Assembly: GCF_028289855.1 (NCBI RefSeq)
Contig: NZ_JAQGKZ010000138.1
Coordinates: 1-47,453, forward strand
Direction: 5' to 3'
DNA from: Sphingomonas bacterium
GTDB lineage: Bacteria; Pseudomonadota; Alphaproteobacteria; Sphingomonadales; Sphingomonadaceae
Length of the DNA stretch: 47,453 nucleotides
A program made the position numbers and the translations under genes. The notes below the pieces were generated by a model. It had not been told where the DNA came from and ran no database searches. It was given only the letters and a program-made list of their open reading frames with translations. Of this stretch, positions 1-9,912 are shown in pieces (the first letter of the stretch is position 1; the number at the start of each line of letters is the position of its first letter).

Positions 1-2
1 TG

Positions 3-1508
<1,506 letters not shown>

Positions 1509-1514
1509 GACCGA

Positions 1515-1802
1515 TCAGGAGTCGGTGTAGGCGCCCTTGTACCACGCGCCGCCGGCGTCGCTGCACCATTCGGTCGTCACACCCTTCAAGGTGCAATAGA
1601 CGCGGATGCAGGACTGACCGCCGACATACCAGCAGGTTGCCGAGACCTTTTCACCTGGCTGGGCAAAGCCGCCGGTTTGCCAGCCGTTGCCGTCATTGAC
1701 GCGTTCGACGACGTTGTTGCCGTCGGTCAGATAGATACGGAGGTGAATATTGCCGCCCGCGTCGAGATAGCTCGTGGCGGCGGTCTGAGCGATGAAGTCC
1801 AT
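1515..1802 (-). CDS. Fucose-binding lectin homologue of the RSL/BambL family
   Basis: This 95-residue protein is built of two tandem blades with the pattern of Ralstonia RSL and Burkholderia BambL. It opens with QTAATS, and the blades are HLRIY...NNVVERVNDGNGWQTGGF (residues 20-46) and CIRVY...TTEWCSDAGGAWYKGAY (65-92). RSL/BambL form trimers that make a six-bladed propeller and bind L-fucose through an Arg and a Glu of each blade plus an aromatic residue. Arg22/Glu33 and Arg67/Glu78 with Trp41, Trp79 and Trp87 are at the expected places. The second blade has Ser where the relatives have a Trp (WCWDG becomes WCSDAGG) and one extra residue. There is no signal peptide, as in the known members. 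The ATG at 1802 follows a strong ribosome site (GGGAGGG, about 5 nt spacing). Family call is by recognition of sequence; sugar specificity is inferred. Confidence 0.82.
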   Translation of the reverse strand: MDFIAQTAATSYLDAGGNIHLRIYLTDGNNVVERVNDGNGWQTGGFAQPGEKVSATCWYVGGQSCIRVYCTLKGVTTEWCSDAGGAWYKGAYTDS

Positions 1803-2048
1803 GCGTCCCTCCCGGTGCGAATGCTCGAATGCGGGACTCGGATTGGCATAGCGCGACGCAACCCGGAAACCTGTTTTACCACCAATCTGAACAGATCACG
1901 ACTCGGCGACCTGTGCCCATCTGGGGCATCGGGGCGGCGTCTTCATCGGTTCGGCGATGATCTGCGCGTCGTTTTCCGATGTTAACCGTCATTCCAGCTT
2001 ATCGGACCGGCCGCGTGCACGGATAGCCGCCGGCAAAGGAGTCTACCC

Positions 2049-2981
2049 ATGCGCCGTGCCCTGATCGCCTAGCTCGCTCTCGCCCCAACGCCGCTCGCCG
2101 CACAATCGGCCTCCGCACCCTTCACCGTGCAGGAAACCGGCCAAGGCTACGCCAATCTCGACGACGCGGTGCAGTCGATCCGCATGGGCACCGCGACGAT
2201 CCTGATCGCGCCGGGCGTGTATAGGCAATGTACCGTTCAGGCGGGCGGAAACATCACGTTCAAGGCGGTTCAGCCGGGCACCGCGATCTTCGACGGCGAG
2301 GCGTGCGAGGGCAAGGCGGTGTTCGTGCTGCGCGGGTTGAGTTCGGTGGTGGACGGCATCGTGTTCCGCAACATCCGCGTGCCCGACGGCAACGGCGCGG
2401 GCATCCGCACCGAAATGGGCAACCTGACCGTGCGCAATTCGATGTTCCTCGACAGCCAGGAAGGTATCCTCGGCGGCCAGCCGACGGGGCAGAAGATCGT
2501 GATCGAGCGCTCGACCTTCGCCGGGCTCGGCACGTGCGACGACGCGACCGATTGCGCGCATTCGATCTACCTCGCCAATCAGGGATCGGTGACGATCACG
2601 CGATCGCGCTTCGAGCGCGGGCGCGGCGGGCATTACGTCAAGTTGCGCGTGCCCAACCTCTCGATCACCGACAACAGCTTCGACGACAGCGCGGGGCGCA
2701 AGACCAATTACATGATCGACTTGAGCGAGGGCGGCACCGGGCTGATCGCGCGGAACACCTTCGCCGACGGGCCGAACAAGGAGAATTGGACCGGCTTCAT
2801 CGTCGTCGCGGCGGAGGGGCGGACCTATTCGTCGGCGGGGCTGAAGGTCGTCGGCAACGTCGCGACTCTGCCGCCCAATTTCGGGCACAGCCCGGCGTTC
2901 GTTGCCAATGTCGGCAGCGATCGTATCGATATCGGCGCAAATAAACTGGCGCCGGGCATCCGCGCGTTCGAGCAGCGCTGA
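2049..2981 (+). CDS. Secreted right-handed beta-helix protein, signal peptide interrupted by an amber codon (candidate pseudogene)
   Basis: The body (from about 2110) is a parallel beta-helix protein: repeated turns with short strands and Asn/Asp ladders such as NLTVRNSMF, KIVIERSTF, SVTITRSRF, NLSITDNSF and LIARNTF, as in pectate-lyase-like families. The only start with a good ribosome site (AAAGGAG at 2035-2041) is the ATG at 2049. From there the frame reads MRRALIA, then TAG at 2070-2072, then LALAPTPLAAQSA, so an otherwise normal Sec signal peptide is broken at codon 8. The next possible start in frame is a GTG at 2127, which would give a cytoplasmic protein without export signal. No further disruption is visible up to the stop. 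Either a recent single-base pseudogene, a suppressed or edited stop, or a sequencing error. Substrate unknown. Confidence 0.7.
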
Positions 2982-3079
2982 AGTTATTCAAGCATTTTGG
3001 TTTCAATTTGACTTGACGATTTACCGACGGCGGATCAGCCTTTTCCTCGTCATTGCTTTCAGCAAAGGGGGACGCGGTC

Positions 3080-4843
3080 ATGTCACGACTGTCGAACGGT
3101 ATCGCGTTGGGGGTGGCCGGCACGGCCCTGGCGTTGAGTCTGGCCGTACCGGGCCATGGCCAGACGATTCCGACCGATGCGCAGCCGATCTGCGCGGTAT
3201 CGGCGCCCGCCTTCGCCGCGATGTTCGAAAGCGGGACGCCGACGCTCAACGGCGTGGTCAAGCCCGCCGACAGCCAGGTCAATCTGTCGCCCAATTGCGG
3301 GTTCTTCAACTGGACCGAACAGATGTATCTGTGGCTGACGTCGCCCGCGCCGAGCCGCTATGGCGGCGGCGGGCGGATCATGTTCTCGCCGACCTTCTAC
3401 ACCGTCAGTCCGCCGTTCGTGGAGAACGGGCAGACACGGCGCAAATTCATCCAGAACAATCCGCGGCTGCCGATCAATATGTTCCTGCGCGCAACCGAGC
3501 TCGGGCCGCACATGTTGCCGGCGACGATCACCAAGACCGGCCAGCTGGTCGAGGTCGCGCGGCCCGATCCGCGCAAGCCGGTCGCGCCGGTGGTGCGGGC
3601 GAGCAATGGCGCTTTGGTCCGGCTGACCGACGCCAAGCGCACGTCGTCGGGCGAAGTGCAATTGTTCTCCGCGGGCAAGCCAATCGTGGCGCGCAAACTG
3701 ACCCTGCCGATGATCAAGCGGCCGATGGTCAAGATGCCGGCAGGGCCGATGATGGCGGTCGTCCCGCGCGCGGAGGTCGCCAACGCGATCCAGGCGCGCA
3801 AGATCGTGATCAATGGTTTGCCGATCCTGATCGACAGCAACAGCAACGTGATCGACGTCGAATCGGGCCAGGCCGGCGGTGGTGGCGTGCTGCTGTCGCA
3901 GAACGGCTCGCTGATCTATTACATTACCGCGGTCAACGACGTGTTCGCCTATTCGCGCACGATGCGCGGGGCGGCGGTGATCCCCGACAATACGTCGCTG
4001 ACCATGCCGCTGACCGCGGCGGATGCAAACGCGATCGTCGCCTTCGCGGCGGCGCACGGCCGCACGATCGTCGATCCCGAAGCGCTGGCGATCGAGACCA
4101 AGAGCAGCTGGGTCGAGGCAAGCGCGGTGCCGAATCCGCAGGACTACGTCACCGTCCGCGCGACGATCCCGACCTTCACCAAATCGACCGACCCGGTCAC
4201 GCATGTCGAAACGTGGACGCCGAGCGGGCAAAAGACCGTGACGCTGGCGATGGCCGCGATCCACGTCGTCGGCAGCACGCTGGGGCATGGCGAGATGGTG
4301 TGGGGATCGTTCGAGCATTTCGGCAATTCGCCGAATGCCGCCTATACGTATAATTCGACCTCGGGCCCCAATCCCAAGACCGTCCCGCAATCGACCGCCG
4401 GCACCTGGCTGTTCGCGCCGAGCAACTCGGCCGGGCCGTTCAATGCCGAAACGGCATCGTGGAACGACGTGACCGGCGCGATCACCGGCGAGCCCGCGGT
4501 GCTGCCGATGGCGGTGATGCGGATGCATCCGTGGGGATCAGTCGGCACCAACGCGTCGATGAACACCCAGGTGATCTCCAGCACCGCCAGCATCATGGGG
4601 ATGTTGTTGGCCGGCGACGTGCGGCGCAATTATTTCCAGATCGGCACGACCTGGACGATCGGCGGCGCCGCACCCAACGGATCGAACGAGGTGGGCACCA
4701 ATTTGCTCGCCAATTCGACGCTGGAGACGTTCATGCAGGCCAATGCGTCGGGATCGAACCCCGGCACCAACTGCTTCGATTGCCACCAGACCAACAAGAC
4801 CACGGTGAGCCATTCGTATAACATGCTGAAGCCGTTGTTTTAG
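3080..4843 (+). CDS. Uncharacterised secreted protein with a single C-terminal c-type heme motif
   Basis: A 587-residue protein. I chose the ATG at 3080 because AGGGGGA lies 8-14 nt upstream and because it begins a clean Sec signal peptide (MSRLSNGIALGVAGTALALS, cleavage near GHGQ). An in-frame start at 3053 would add nine residues. The only recognisable motif is CFDCH about 20 residues from the end, a CxxCH heme c attachment site followed by a short tail ending MLKPLF. The central part contains AIHVVGSTLGHGEMVWGSFEH, with several His and Met that could serve as the distal heme ligand or bind metal. I do not recognise a named family. It stands alone, convergent with the VOC gene, with a short hairpin between them. 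A periplasmic electron-transfer or oxidoreductase role is only inferred from the heme site. Confidence 0.8.
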   Translation: MSRLSNGIALGVAGTALALSLAVPGHGQTIPTDAQPICAVSAPAFAAMFESGTPTLNGVVKPADSQVNLSPNCGFFNWTEQMYLWLTSPAPSRYGGGGRIMFSPTFYTVSPPFVENGQTRRKFIQNNPRLPINMFLRATELGPHMLPATITKTGQLVEVARPDPRKPVAPVVRASNGALVRLTDAKRTSSGEVQLFSAGKPIVARKLTLPMIKRPMVKMPAGPMMAVVPRAEVANAIQARKIVINGLPILIDSNSNVIDVESGQAGGGGVLLSQNGSLIYYITAVNDVFAYSRTMRGAAVIPDNTSLTMPLTAADANAIVAFAAAHGRTIVDPEALAIETKSSWVEASAVPNPQDYVTVRATIPTFTKSTDPVTHVETWTPSGQKTVTLAMAAIHVVGSTLGHGEMVWGSFEHFGNSPNAAYTYNSTSGPNPKTVPQSTAGTWLFAPSNSAGPFNAETASWNDVTGAITGEPAVLPMAVMRMHPWGSVGTNASMNTQVISSTASIMGMLLAGDVRRNYFQIGTTWTIGGAAPNGSNEVGTNLLANSTLETFMQANASGSNPGTNCFDCHQTNKTTVSHSYNMLKPLF

Positions 4844-4852
4844 GGCCTAATT

Positions 4853-4876
4853 CACCCTCTCCTTTGGGGGAGGGCC
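4853..4876. terminator. Imperfect C-rich/G-rich hairpin between convergent genes
   Basis: The sequence CCCTCTCC...GGGGAGGG forms an 8-bp stem with one mismatch in the 46 bp between the stops at 4843 and 4890. There is no T-tract of note. It could act as a bidirectional terminator or be a degenerate copy of the CCCCCTCCCG palindrome seen at 22349. Weak support. Confidence 0.35.
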
Positions 4877-4889
4877 TTTGGCATCTCGA

Positions 4890-5243
4890 TCACGGGCGGT
4901 TCGACAATTGAAAGCGGTTCTCGTCGGGGTCGCTGCCGTCGCACAAATGCAGGTCGCCGAATATCTTGACCGGACCCATTCGCGCGCCGCGTGAGACCAG
5001 GTCGGCGCGCGCCGCGGCGACGTCGTCGGCGTGGAACACGATCTTGTGCGGGCCTTCGTACTCAGGGCCGACCGTGACGTGCGTGCCCGCGGCGTGGATC
5101 GCGATGTTGCAGCCGCCCGCCGATAGATCGGCCCAGCCGTCATCTTCCTCGACCACCGCCAGCCCGAACATGTCGCGGTAGAAATCGCGCATCGCCGCGA
5201 AATTGTGCGTGAAGATGATGACGCGGCGCATCTGGTAGCTCAT
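4890..5243 (-). CDS. VOC (glyoxalase/bleomycin-resistance fold) family protein
   Basis: A 117-residue protein with the vicinal-oxygen-chelate pattern: RVIIFTHNFAAMRDFYRDMFGL at the N-terminus, DGWADLSAGGCNIAIHAAG in the middle, and a second half with HKIVFHADDVAAARADLVSRGA and a final DPDENRFQLSN. His14, the later His and the terminal Glu are candidate metal ligands. The start at 5243 overlaps the stop of the upstream phosphatase gene as ATGA, and AGGAG lies nine bases before it. An ATG at 5249 would sit too close to that ribosome site. The two genes are therefore translationally coupled. Substrate cannot be predicted: VOC proteins include lyases, dioxygenases and drug-binding proteins. Confidence 0.85.
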   Translation of the reverse strand: MSYQMRRVIIFTHNFAAMRDFYRDMFGLAVVEEDDGWADLSAGGCNIAIHAAGTHVTVGPEYEGPHKIVFHADDVAAARADLVSRGARMGPVKIFGDLHLCDGSDPDENRFQLSNRP

Positions 5244-6883
5244 GGGCATGTGCTCCTGGGCCCGCCGTCGAGATCGAGGCAGCGGCCGTCGACATCGCCC
5301 GGCGCCAGCGCGAAGCCGAGCAGCGCGGCGAGGCTGGGCATGATGTCGACGGTCTCGACCGACAGCGGTTGCTCGAAACCCTTCATGCCGCGCCGCCAGA
5401 ACAGGATCGGCACGCGGCGGTCGTAATCCCAGATGCTGCCATGCGTGGCGACCGCGCCGGTGGCGCTGATCCGCGGCGTGATCGAGGTTATGTAGGGTTT
5501 GAGGAATACCAGCAGGTCGCCCGAGCGCTGGGGGTCGAACGACGCGCGCGCGCGCTGGAGCAGGCTCCACGTCTCGGGCGGGCCGGACGGGAGTGGCGCG
5601 GCGGCAACGTCGTCGCGGGTGAATACCGCCTCGACCTGCGGATGCGCGCGGTAGCGGCGGGCGGTTTCGGCCAGAGCTCTGGCGCGCTCGCTGGGGGTCA
5701 GTGCGGCGTCGATCCAGATGTCGCCGTTGACCCCGCCGTAGAGCAATTGCCCCTTCAGCCCGAGCGACGCCGCGATCGCAGGCCCCAGATTCTTCGGCAA
5801 CAGCTCGGTGGCGACGCGGTCGGCACTCGGCACGCCGCGTTCGCGCTCGCGCTCGGGGATGTCATTGCCGCCATGATCGGCGGTCAGCGCGACTACGTAA
5901 TCGACCCCGGTCCGGTCGAGCATCGCGAAGAACTGGCCCAACGTGCGGTCTAGATTGGCCAGCTGGATGCACATTTCCGATCCCTCGGTGCCGTAAGCAT
6001 GCCCAACATAGTCGGTCGCCGACGCGCCGATCGTCAGCACGTCGGTCGACGGCCCGCGGCCGAGCTTCAAATCACGGACCATATCGGTCGCGAGACCGAA
6101 GATCGCGGTGTCGAACGCGGGTGAGGCTTTCCACAGATCCACTTTCTTCGCGAGTCGCGCGAAGCGGCCGTTACCGACGGTGCGCCCATTGGCGAGGATC
6201 GGACGGTCGACGCCCGCGCACCAGGCTGGCTCGGCAAACGCCGAGCCAGGTCTGGCGATGGCGGCGGTGACGGCTGCGTTGGCGTGGTTGACCGAGGCGG
6301 GCACCGCGCGGTCGGTGTAGGAGATGAACCCCTTGCCGTCGCGCCAGAACCAGAGCTGGTCGATCTTGTGCCCGCCCATCAGGATCGCCGCGCGGTCTTT
6401 GCCCGCGACCGACACGGTGCGGACGCGCGAATCGGCCGCTTTCATCCGCTCGCCCAGCGTCGGAACGCGCAGATGCATGTCGGAGGCAATGTAATCGTCG
6501 TACGTCCCTTTGCTCTCGTCCTCCATGCAATAGACTTCGCCGGGGCGGACCCCGCGCAAATCGAACCAGTCGTTGGCGATGATCCCGGTTCGCGCGGGGC
6601 GGTCGCCGGTCATGATCGTCGAATGGCCGGGGCACGTCTCGGTCGCGGCATGCCCCTGATAGCCCGCGGGGAAGACCGCACCGTTCAGCAGCCGCGCGAA
6701 CCCGCCGGTGAAGCGGTTGCGATACTGCGCGAACAGATCGGCGGAGAATTGATCGACCGAGATCACCACGATCAGCCTGGGCGCCGGTGGCTTGGCGGCT
6801 GCAACCGGGGCGGGCGTGTCGCGCGCGGCGCCGGGGCTGGCGAGCAAAAACAAAGCGGCGGGAAGCAATCGGGCGAGGCGCAT
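5240..6883 (-). CDS. phoK: PhoK-like alkaline phosphatase (secreted, type I phosphodiesterase/nucleotide pyrophosphatase superfamily)
   Basis: 547 residues with an N-terminal signal peptide (MRLARLLPAALFLLASPGAA). It matches the sphingomonad alkaline phosphatase PhoK over its whole length. The metal ligand Asp44 sits in VISVDQFSADLF. The nucleophile segment TETCPGHSTIMTG places Thr89 where PhoK has its catalytic Thr89. Further metal ligands are Asp291 and His295 (DYVGH), Asp336 and His337 (ADHGG), and His481 (THGS). GKDRAAI near 161-167 carries the Lys/Arg that distinguish phosphomonoesterases of this group. The predicted role is release of phosphate from organic phosphate in the periplasm or outside the cell. 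The ATG at 6883 has GGAG five bases upstream. It shares a short divergent intergenic region with the dsbD-like gene and is coupled to the VOC gene behind it. No Pho box was recognised. Symbol given by resemblance, not by search. Confidence 0.85.
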   Translation of the reverse strand: MRLARLLPAALFLLASPGAARDTPAPVAAAKPPAPRLIVVISVDQFSADLFAQYRNRFTGGFARLLNGAVFPAGYQGHAATETCPGHSTIMTGDRPARTGIIANDWFDLRGVRPGEVYCMEDESKGTYDDYIASDMHLRVPTLGERMKAADSRVRTVSVAGKDRAAILMGGHKIDQLWFWRDGKGFISYTDRAVPASVNHANAAVTAAIARPGSAFAEPAWCAGVDRPILANGRTVGNGRFARLAKKVDLWKASPAFDTAIFGLATDMVRDLKLGRGPSTDVLTIGASATDYVGHAYGTEGSEMCIQLANLDRTLGQFFAMLDRTGVDYVVALTADHGGNDIPERERERGVPSADRVATELLPKNLGPAIAASLGLKGQLLYGGVNGDIWIDAALTPSERARALAETARRYRAHPQVEAVFTRDDVAAAPLPSGPPETWSLLQRARASFDPQRSGDLLVFLKPYITSITPRISATGAVATHGSIWDYDRRVPILFWRRGMKGFEQPLSVETVDIMPSLAALLGFALAPGDVDGRCLDLDGGPRSTCP

Positions 6884-6953
6884 GGGAACTCCGTAGGCGC
6901 GGGAGCCGCGCGCCGCTATGGCGCTGTCGGGGTCGTGGTGACAAGGTAGAGCG

Positions 6954-8951
6954 ATGCGCGCGTTCGGTTTCATGATTGTGACGATGATGCTCGTGCTCGT
7001 CGGCTGGACGGCACCCGCACGCGCGGACGCGCCGGGCGATGCCGGTCCGCATCTGCGGATCGCGCTGGTGGCGGAAAGCGACACGCCCAAAGCGGGGAGC
7101 GAGGTCGCCGTGGCGATCGACACCAAACCGCAGCCCGGATGGCACGGATACTGGATCAATCCGGGCGACGCCGGCTTTCCGGCGAAACTCGACTGGATGC
7201 TGCCGAGCGGCGTGACTGCGGGCGCGCCGGCCTATCCAGCGCCGCAGCGGCTGTTGATCGCCGGGCTGATGAATTACGTGTTCGAACAACCCTATGCTCC
7301 GATCGTGATGCTGAAGATTCCCGCCGGGCTGGCGGCCGGGACTCGGCTGCCGATCAAGCTGCACATGAGCTATCTGGTTTGCACCAGCACGTTGTGCGTG
7401 CCCGAAACTGGCGATTTCGCGATCACGCTGACGGTCGGCGACGGGACGATCGATTCGGCGCAGCGCGCGCTGTTCGACGGGTGGCGCCGGGCGTTGCCGC
7501 AGGCGCTGGGATCGGATGCGACGTACCAGGTGACGGGCGGCACGCTGCACATCGCGGTGCCGTATCCGGCGTCCGCCAACGGCGAGGGAGCGTATTTCTT
7601 CCCGACCACCCCCAATGCCATCGACTATGCCGCACCGCAGAGCGTGGCGCGAGACGGCGACTCCTTGATCGTCACGACCAAGGGCAAAAGCGGCGGACCG
7701 ATCGACGGCGTGCTCAGCGTCGATGGCCGAGCGCTCGCCGTCCGCGCATTGCCTGGCAAGGTTGCCACGCCGACGGCTTCTCCAAGCGGCGGCTGGCTCG
7801 CGATCCTGTTCGCATTCGCCGGTGCGGTGGTCGGCGGGCTGATCCTTAACGTCATGCCGTGCGTGTTCCCGATCCTCAGCCTCAAGGCGCTGAGCCTTGC
7901 GAAGGCCGGGGGCGACGAAAGCGGCGCGCGGGCGGAGGTATTGGCCTATACCGGCGGCGCGGTCGCGGTGTGCCTCGCGCTGGGCGGCGCGATCCTGGCG
8001 TTACGCGCCGGCGGCAGCGCGGTCGGCTGGGCGTTCCAGTTGCAGGATCCGCGCGTCGTCGTGCTTTTGTTGCTGCTGACGGTCGGGATCGCGCTCAATT
8101 TCGCCGGATTGTTCGAATTGCCGGTGCCGCGCTTTGCCCAGAAAAGCGGCGCGGGCGGGGCATTCGCGACCGGCGCGCTGGCCGCGTTCGTCGCGACGCC
8201 GTGCACCGGGCCGTTCATGGGCGCGGCTTTGGGCGCGGCGCTGGTGCTGCCATGGCCGGCGGCGCTGGCGGTGTTTGCCGGGCTCGGGCTGGGGCTGGCG
8301 CTGCCGTTCCTGCTGCTTGGTTTCGTGCCCGCATTGCGGCGCAGACTGCCCAAGCCGGGGGCGTGGATGGACACGCTGCGGCGCATCCTGTCGATCCCGA
8401 TGTGGCTGACGGCGGTGGCGCTGGCGTGGGTGTTGGGCCGGCAGGCCGGGGTCAACGGCATGGCGCTGGCGCTGCTTGCCGCGCTTGGTTTCGCGATCGT
8501 GCTGTGGGCGATGGGGCGCAAGCAGGCGCGCGGGCTGGGCGCCGGCGCCCCGGCGCTGATCATGCTCGCGGCGATCGCGGCCGCGGGCGTCTGGCTGATG
8601 CGCCCCGTGCCGCATGTGGCGGTGAGCGATCAGGCCTTCAGTGAAACGAAGCTCGCCGCATTGCGCGGGGCTGGCCGCCCGGTCTTCGCCTATTTCACCG
8701 CCGACTGGTGCGTGACGTGCAAGGTCAACGAGCGCGTGGCGATCGACACCGACGCGGTGCAGGCGGCTTTCCGCAAGAAGCGCGTCGCCGTGCTGGTCGG
8801 GGACTGGACCAATGGCGACCCGGTGCTCGGCCGCTTTATCGAGGCGCATAATCGCGCCGGCGTGCCGCTCTATCTCTATTATCCCGCGGGCGGCGGCGAG
8901 CCGCGCGTGTTGCCCCAGGTGCTGACCCCGTCGATGCTGGAGGAATTATGA
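6954..8951 (+). CDS. dsbD: DsbD/ScsB-type thiol:disulfide interchange protein
   Basis: A 665-residue three-part protein. After a signal peptide (cut near APARA) comes a periplasmic DsbD-like N-terminal domain with the pair Cys143 and Cys148 (VCTSTLC). The membrane domain follows, with about eight helices between residues 280 and 560 and the two redox cysteines Cys303 (VMPCVFPILS) and Cys417 (ATPCTGPF). It ends in a thioredoxin domain with Cys586-Val-Thr-Cys589 (DWCVTCK). The family moves electrons from cytoplasmic thioredoxin through the membrane to periplasmic disulfide proteins. The N-terminal domain and its Cys spacing look more like ScsB-type proteins than E. coli DsbD, whose pair is separated by five residues. 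The stop overlaps the next start as ATGA, so the following metallo-hydrolase is coupled to it. Confidence 0.9.
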   Translation: MRAFGFMIVTMMLVLVGWTAPARADAPGDAGPHLRIALVAESDTPKAGSEVAVAIDTKPQPGWHGYWINPGDAGFPAKLDWMLPSGVTAGAPAYPAPQRLLIAGLMNYVFEQPYAPIVMLKIPAGLAAGTRLPIKLHMSYLVCTSTLCVPETGDFAITLTVGDGTIDSAQRALFDGWRRALPQALGSDATYQVTGGTLHIAVPYPASANGEGAYFFPTTPNAIDYAAPQSVARDGDSLIVTTKGKSGGPIDGVLSVDGRALAVRALPGKVATPTASPSGGWLAILFAFAGAVVGGLILNVMPCVFPILSLKALSLAKAGGDESGARAEVLAYTGGAVAVCLALGGAILALRAGGSAVGWAFQLQDPRVVVLLLLLTVGIALNFAGLFELPVPRFAQKSGAGGAFATGALAAFVATPCTGPFMGAALGAALVLPWPAALAVFAGLGLGLALPFLLLGFVPALRRRLPKPGAWMDTLRRILSIPMWLTAVALAWVLGRQAGVNGMALALLAALGFAIVLWAMGRKQARGLGAGAPALIMLAAIAAAGVWLMRPVPHVAVSDQAFSETKLAALRGAGRPVFAYFTADWCVTCKVNERVAIDTDAVQAAFRKKRVAVLVGDWTNGDPVLGRFIEAHNRAGVPLYLYYPAGGGEPRVLPQVLTPSMLEEL

Positions 8952-9826
8952 TCGCGAAGCTCGTTGCCGCCACCGCTGCGTTCCTGTTGCTCGGCGCCGC
9001 CGCGCCGCAGGCAACGAGGTTTCCGGCGCCGCCACGCGCCGCGCTGCCGGTGCCGCCCGTTCCGGCCGCGTGGACGATGCCGCACGCGCCGTTCCGCATC
9101 ACCGGCAACATCTATTATGTCGGGACCGAGGGACTCTCCGCCTATCTGATCGCGACGCCCAAGGGGCTGATCCTGCTCGACGCGACGATGGAGGCGAACG
9201 TCCCCGGGATCGAGGCGAACATCCGGTCGCTGGGGTTCAAGCTCAGCGACGTCAAGATTCTGCTCAACAGTCATGCGCATTTCGACCACGCCGGCGGTCT
9301 GGCGATGATGAAGCGCGACACCGGCGCGACGCTCGCGGCGATGCGCGGCGACGTCTGGGCGCTCGAGAATGGCCGGCACGACAGCGACCAGAATTATCGC
9401 GCCACCTTCGCGCCGGTGAAGGTCGATCGCGTGCTCAAGAGCGGCGACACCGTATCGCTCGGCGGCGTGACGCTGACCGCGATCGCGACGCCCGGTCACA
9501 CCAAGGGCTGCACGACCTGGCTGATGACCACCAGGACCGAATGGGGCATGAAACGCGTGATCTTTCCGGGCAGCCTGACCGTCGCGGGCAGCAAGTTGGT
9601 CGGCAACCGGCAATATCCGGGGATCGCCGCCGATTTCCGTCGGAGCTTCGACCGGATGGCGGTGCTCAAAGCGGACATCGTGCTACCCGCGCACCCCGAA
9701 CTGGCCGGGGTGACCACGCGCAAGGGGGCCGAGCTCCTGCAGCCGGGACTGCTGGCGAAGCTGGTGGTCGGCGCGCGGGGGGCATTCGAGCAACAGTGGC
9801 TCAAGGAAAGTGCGATCGCGCGCTAA
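8948..9826 (+). CDS. Subclass B3-type metallo-beta-lactamase fold hydrolase
   Basis: 292 residues with a Sec signal peptide (cleavage near LGAAAPQ). Zinc ligands are all present in subclass B3 order: His109, His111, Asp113 and His114 in SHAHFDHAGG, His184 in TPGHTKGCTTW, and His249 in LPAHPE. FPGSLTVAG near 200 resembles the serine-containing segment that replaces the B1/B2 Cys ligand in B3 enzymes. Known B3 enzymes hydrolyse beta-lactams including carbapenems in the periplasm, and sphingomonads carry environmental members. Whether this one does so is inference, since related hydrolases share the fold. The ATG overlaps the dsbD-like stop (ATGA) with GGAGG four bases upstream, so it is co-translated with a periplasmic redox protein. 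No regulator such as ampR lies nearby. Confidence 0.82.
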   Translation: MIAKLVAATAAFLLLGAAAPQATRFPAPPRAALPVPPVPAAWTMPHAPFRITGNIYYVGTEGLSAYLIATPKGLILLDATMEANVPGIEANIRSLGFKLSDVKILLNSHAHFDHAGGLAMMKRDTGATLAAMRGDVWALENGRHDSDQNYRATFAPVKVDRVLKSGDTVSLGGVTLTAIATPGHTKGCTTWLMTTRTEWGMKRVIFPGSLTVAGSKLVGNRQYPGIAADFRRSFDRMAVLKADIVLPAHPELAGVTTRKGAELLQPGLLAKLVVGARGAFEQQWLKESAIAR

Positions 9827-9912
9827 TCCGCGTCATACCGTTCACCCTTGTGCATTGCAGCAATCCATAGCAGCATGGAACCGCCGCGGCGTGCGGCGCT
9901 TTTGGGGGCTGG

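Noticed and set aside
3083..4528. Long open frames on both strands overlapping the heme protein gene, including one of 481 codons on the minus strand
   Set aside because: Composition is that of out-of-frame GC-rich DNA; only the frame from 3080 has a signal peptide, ribosome site and CxxCH motif.
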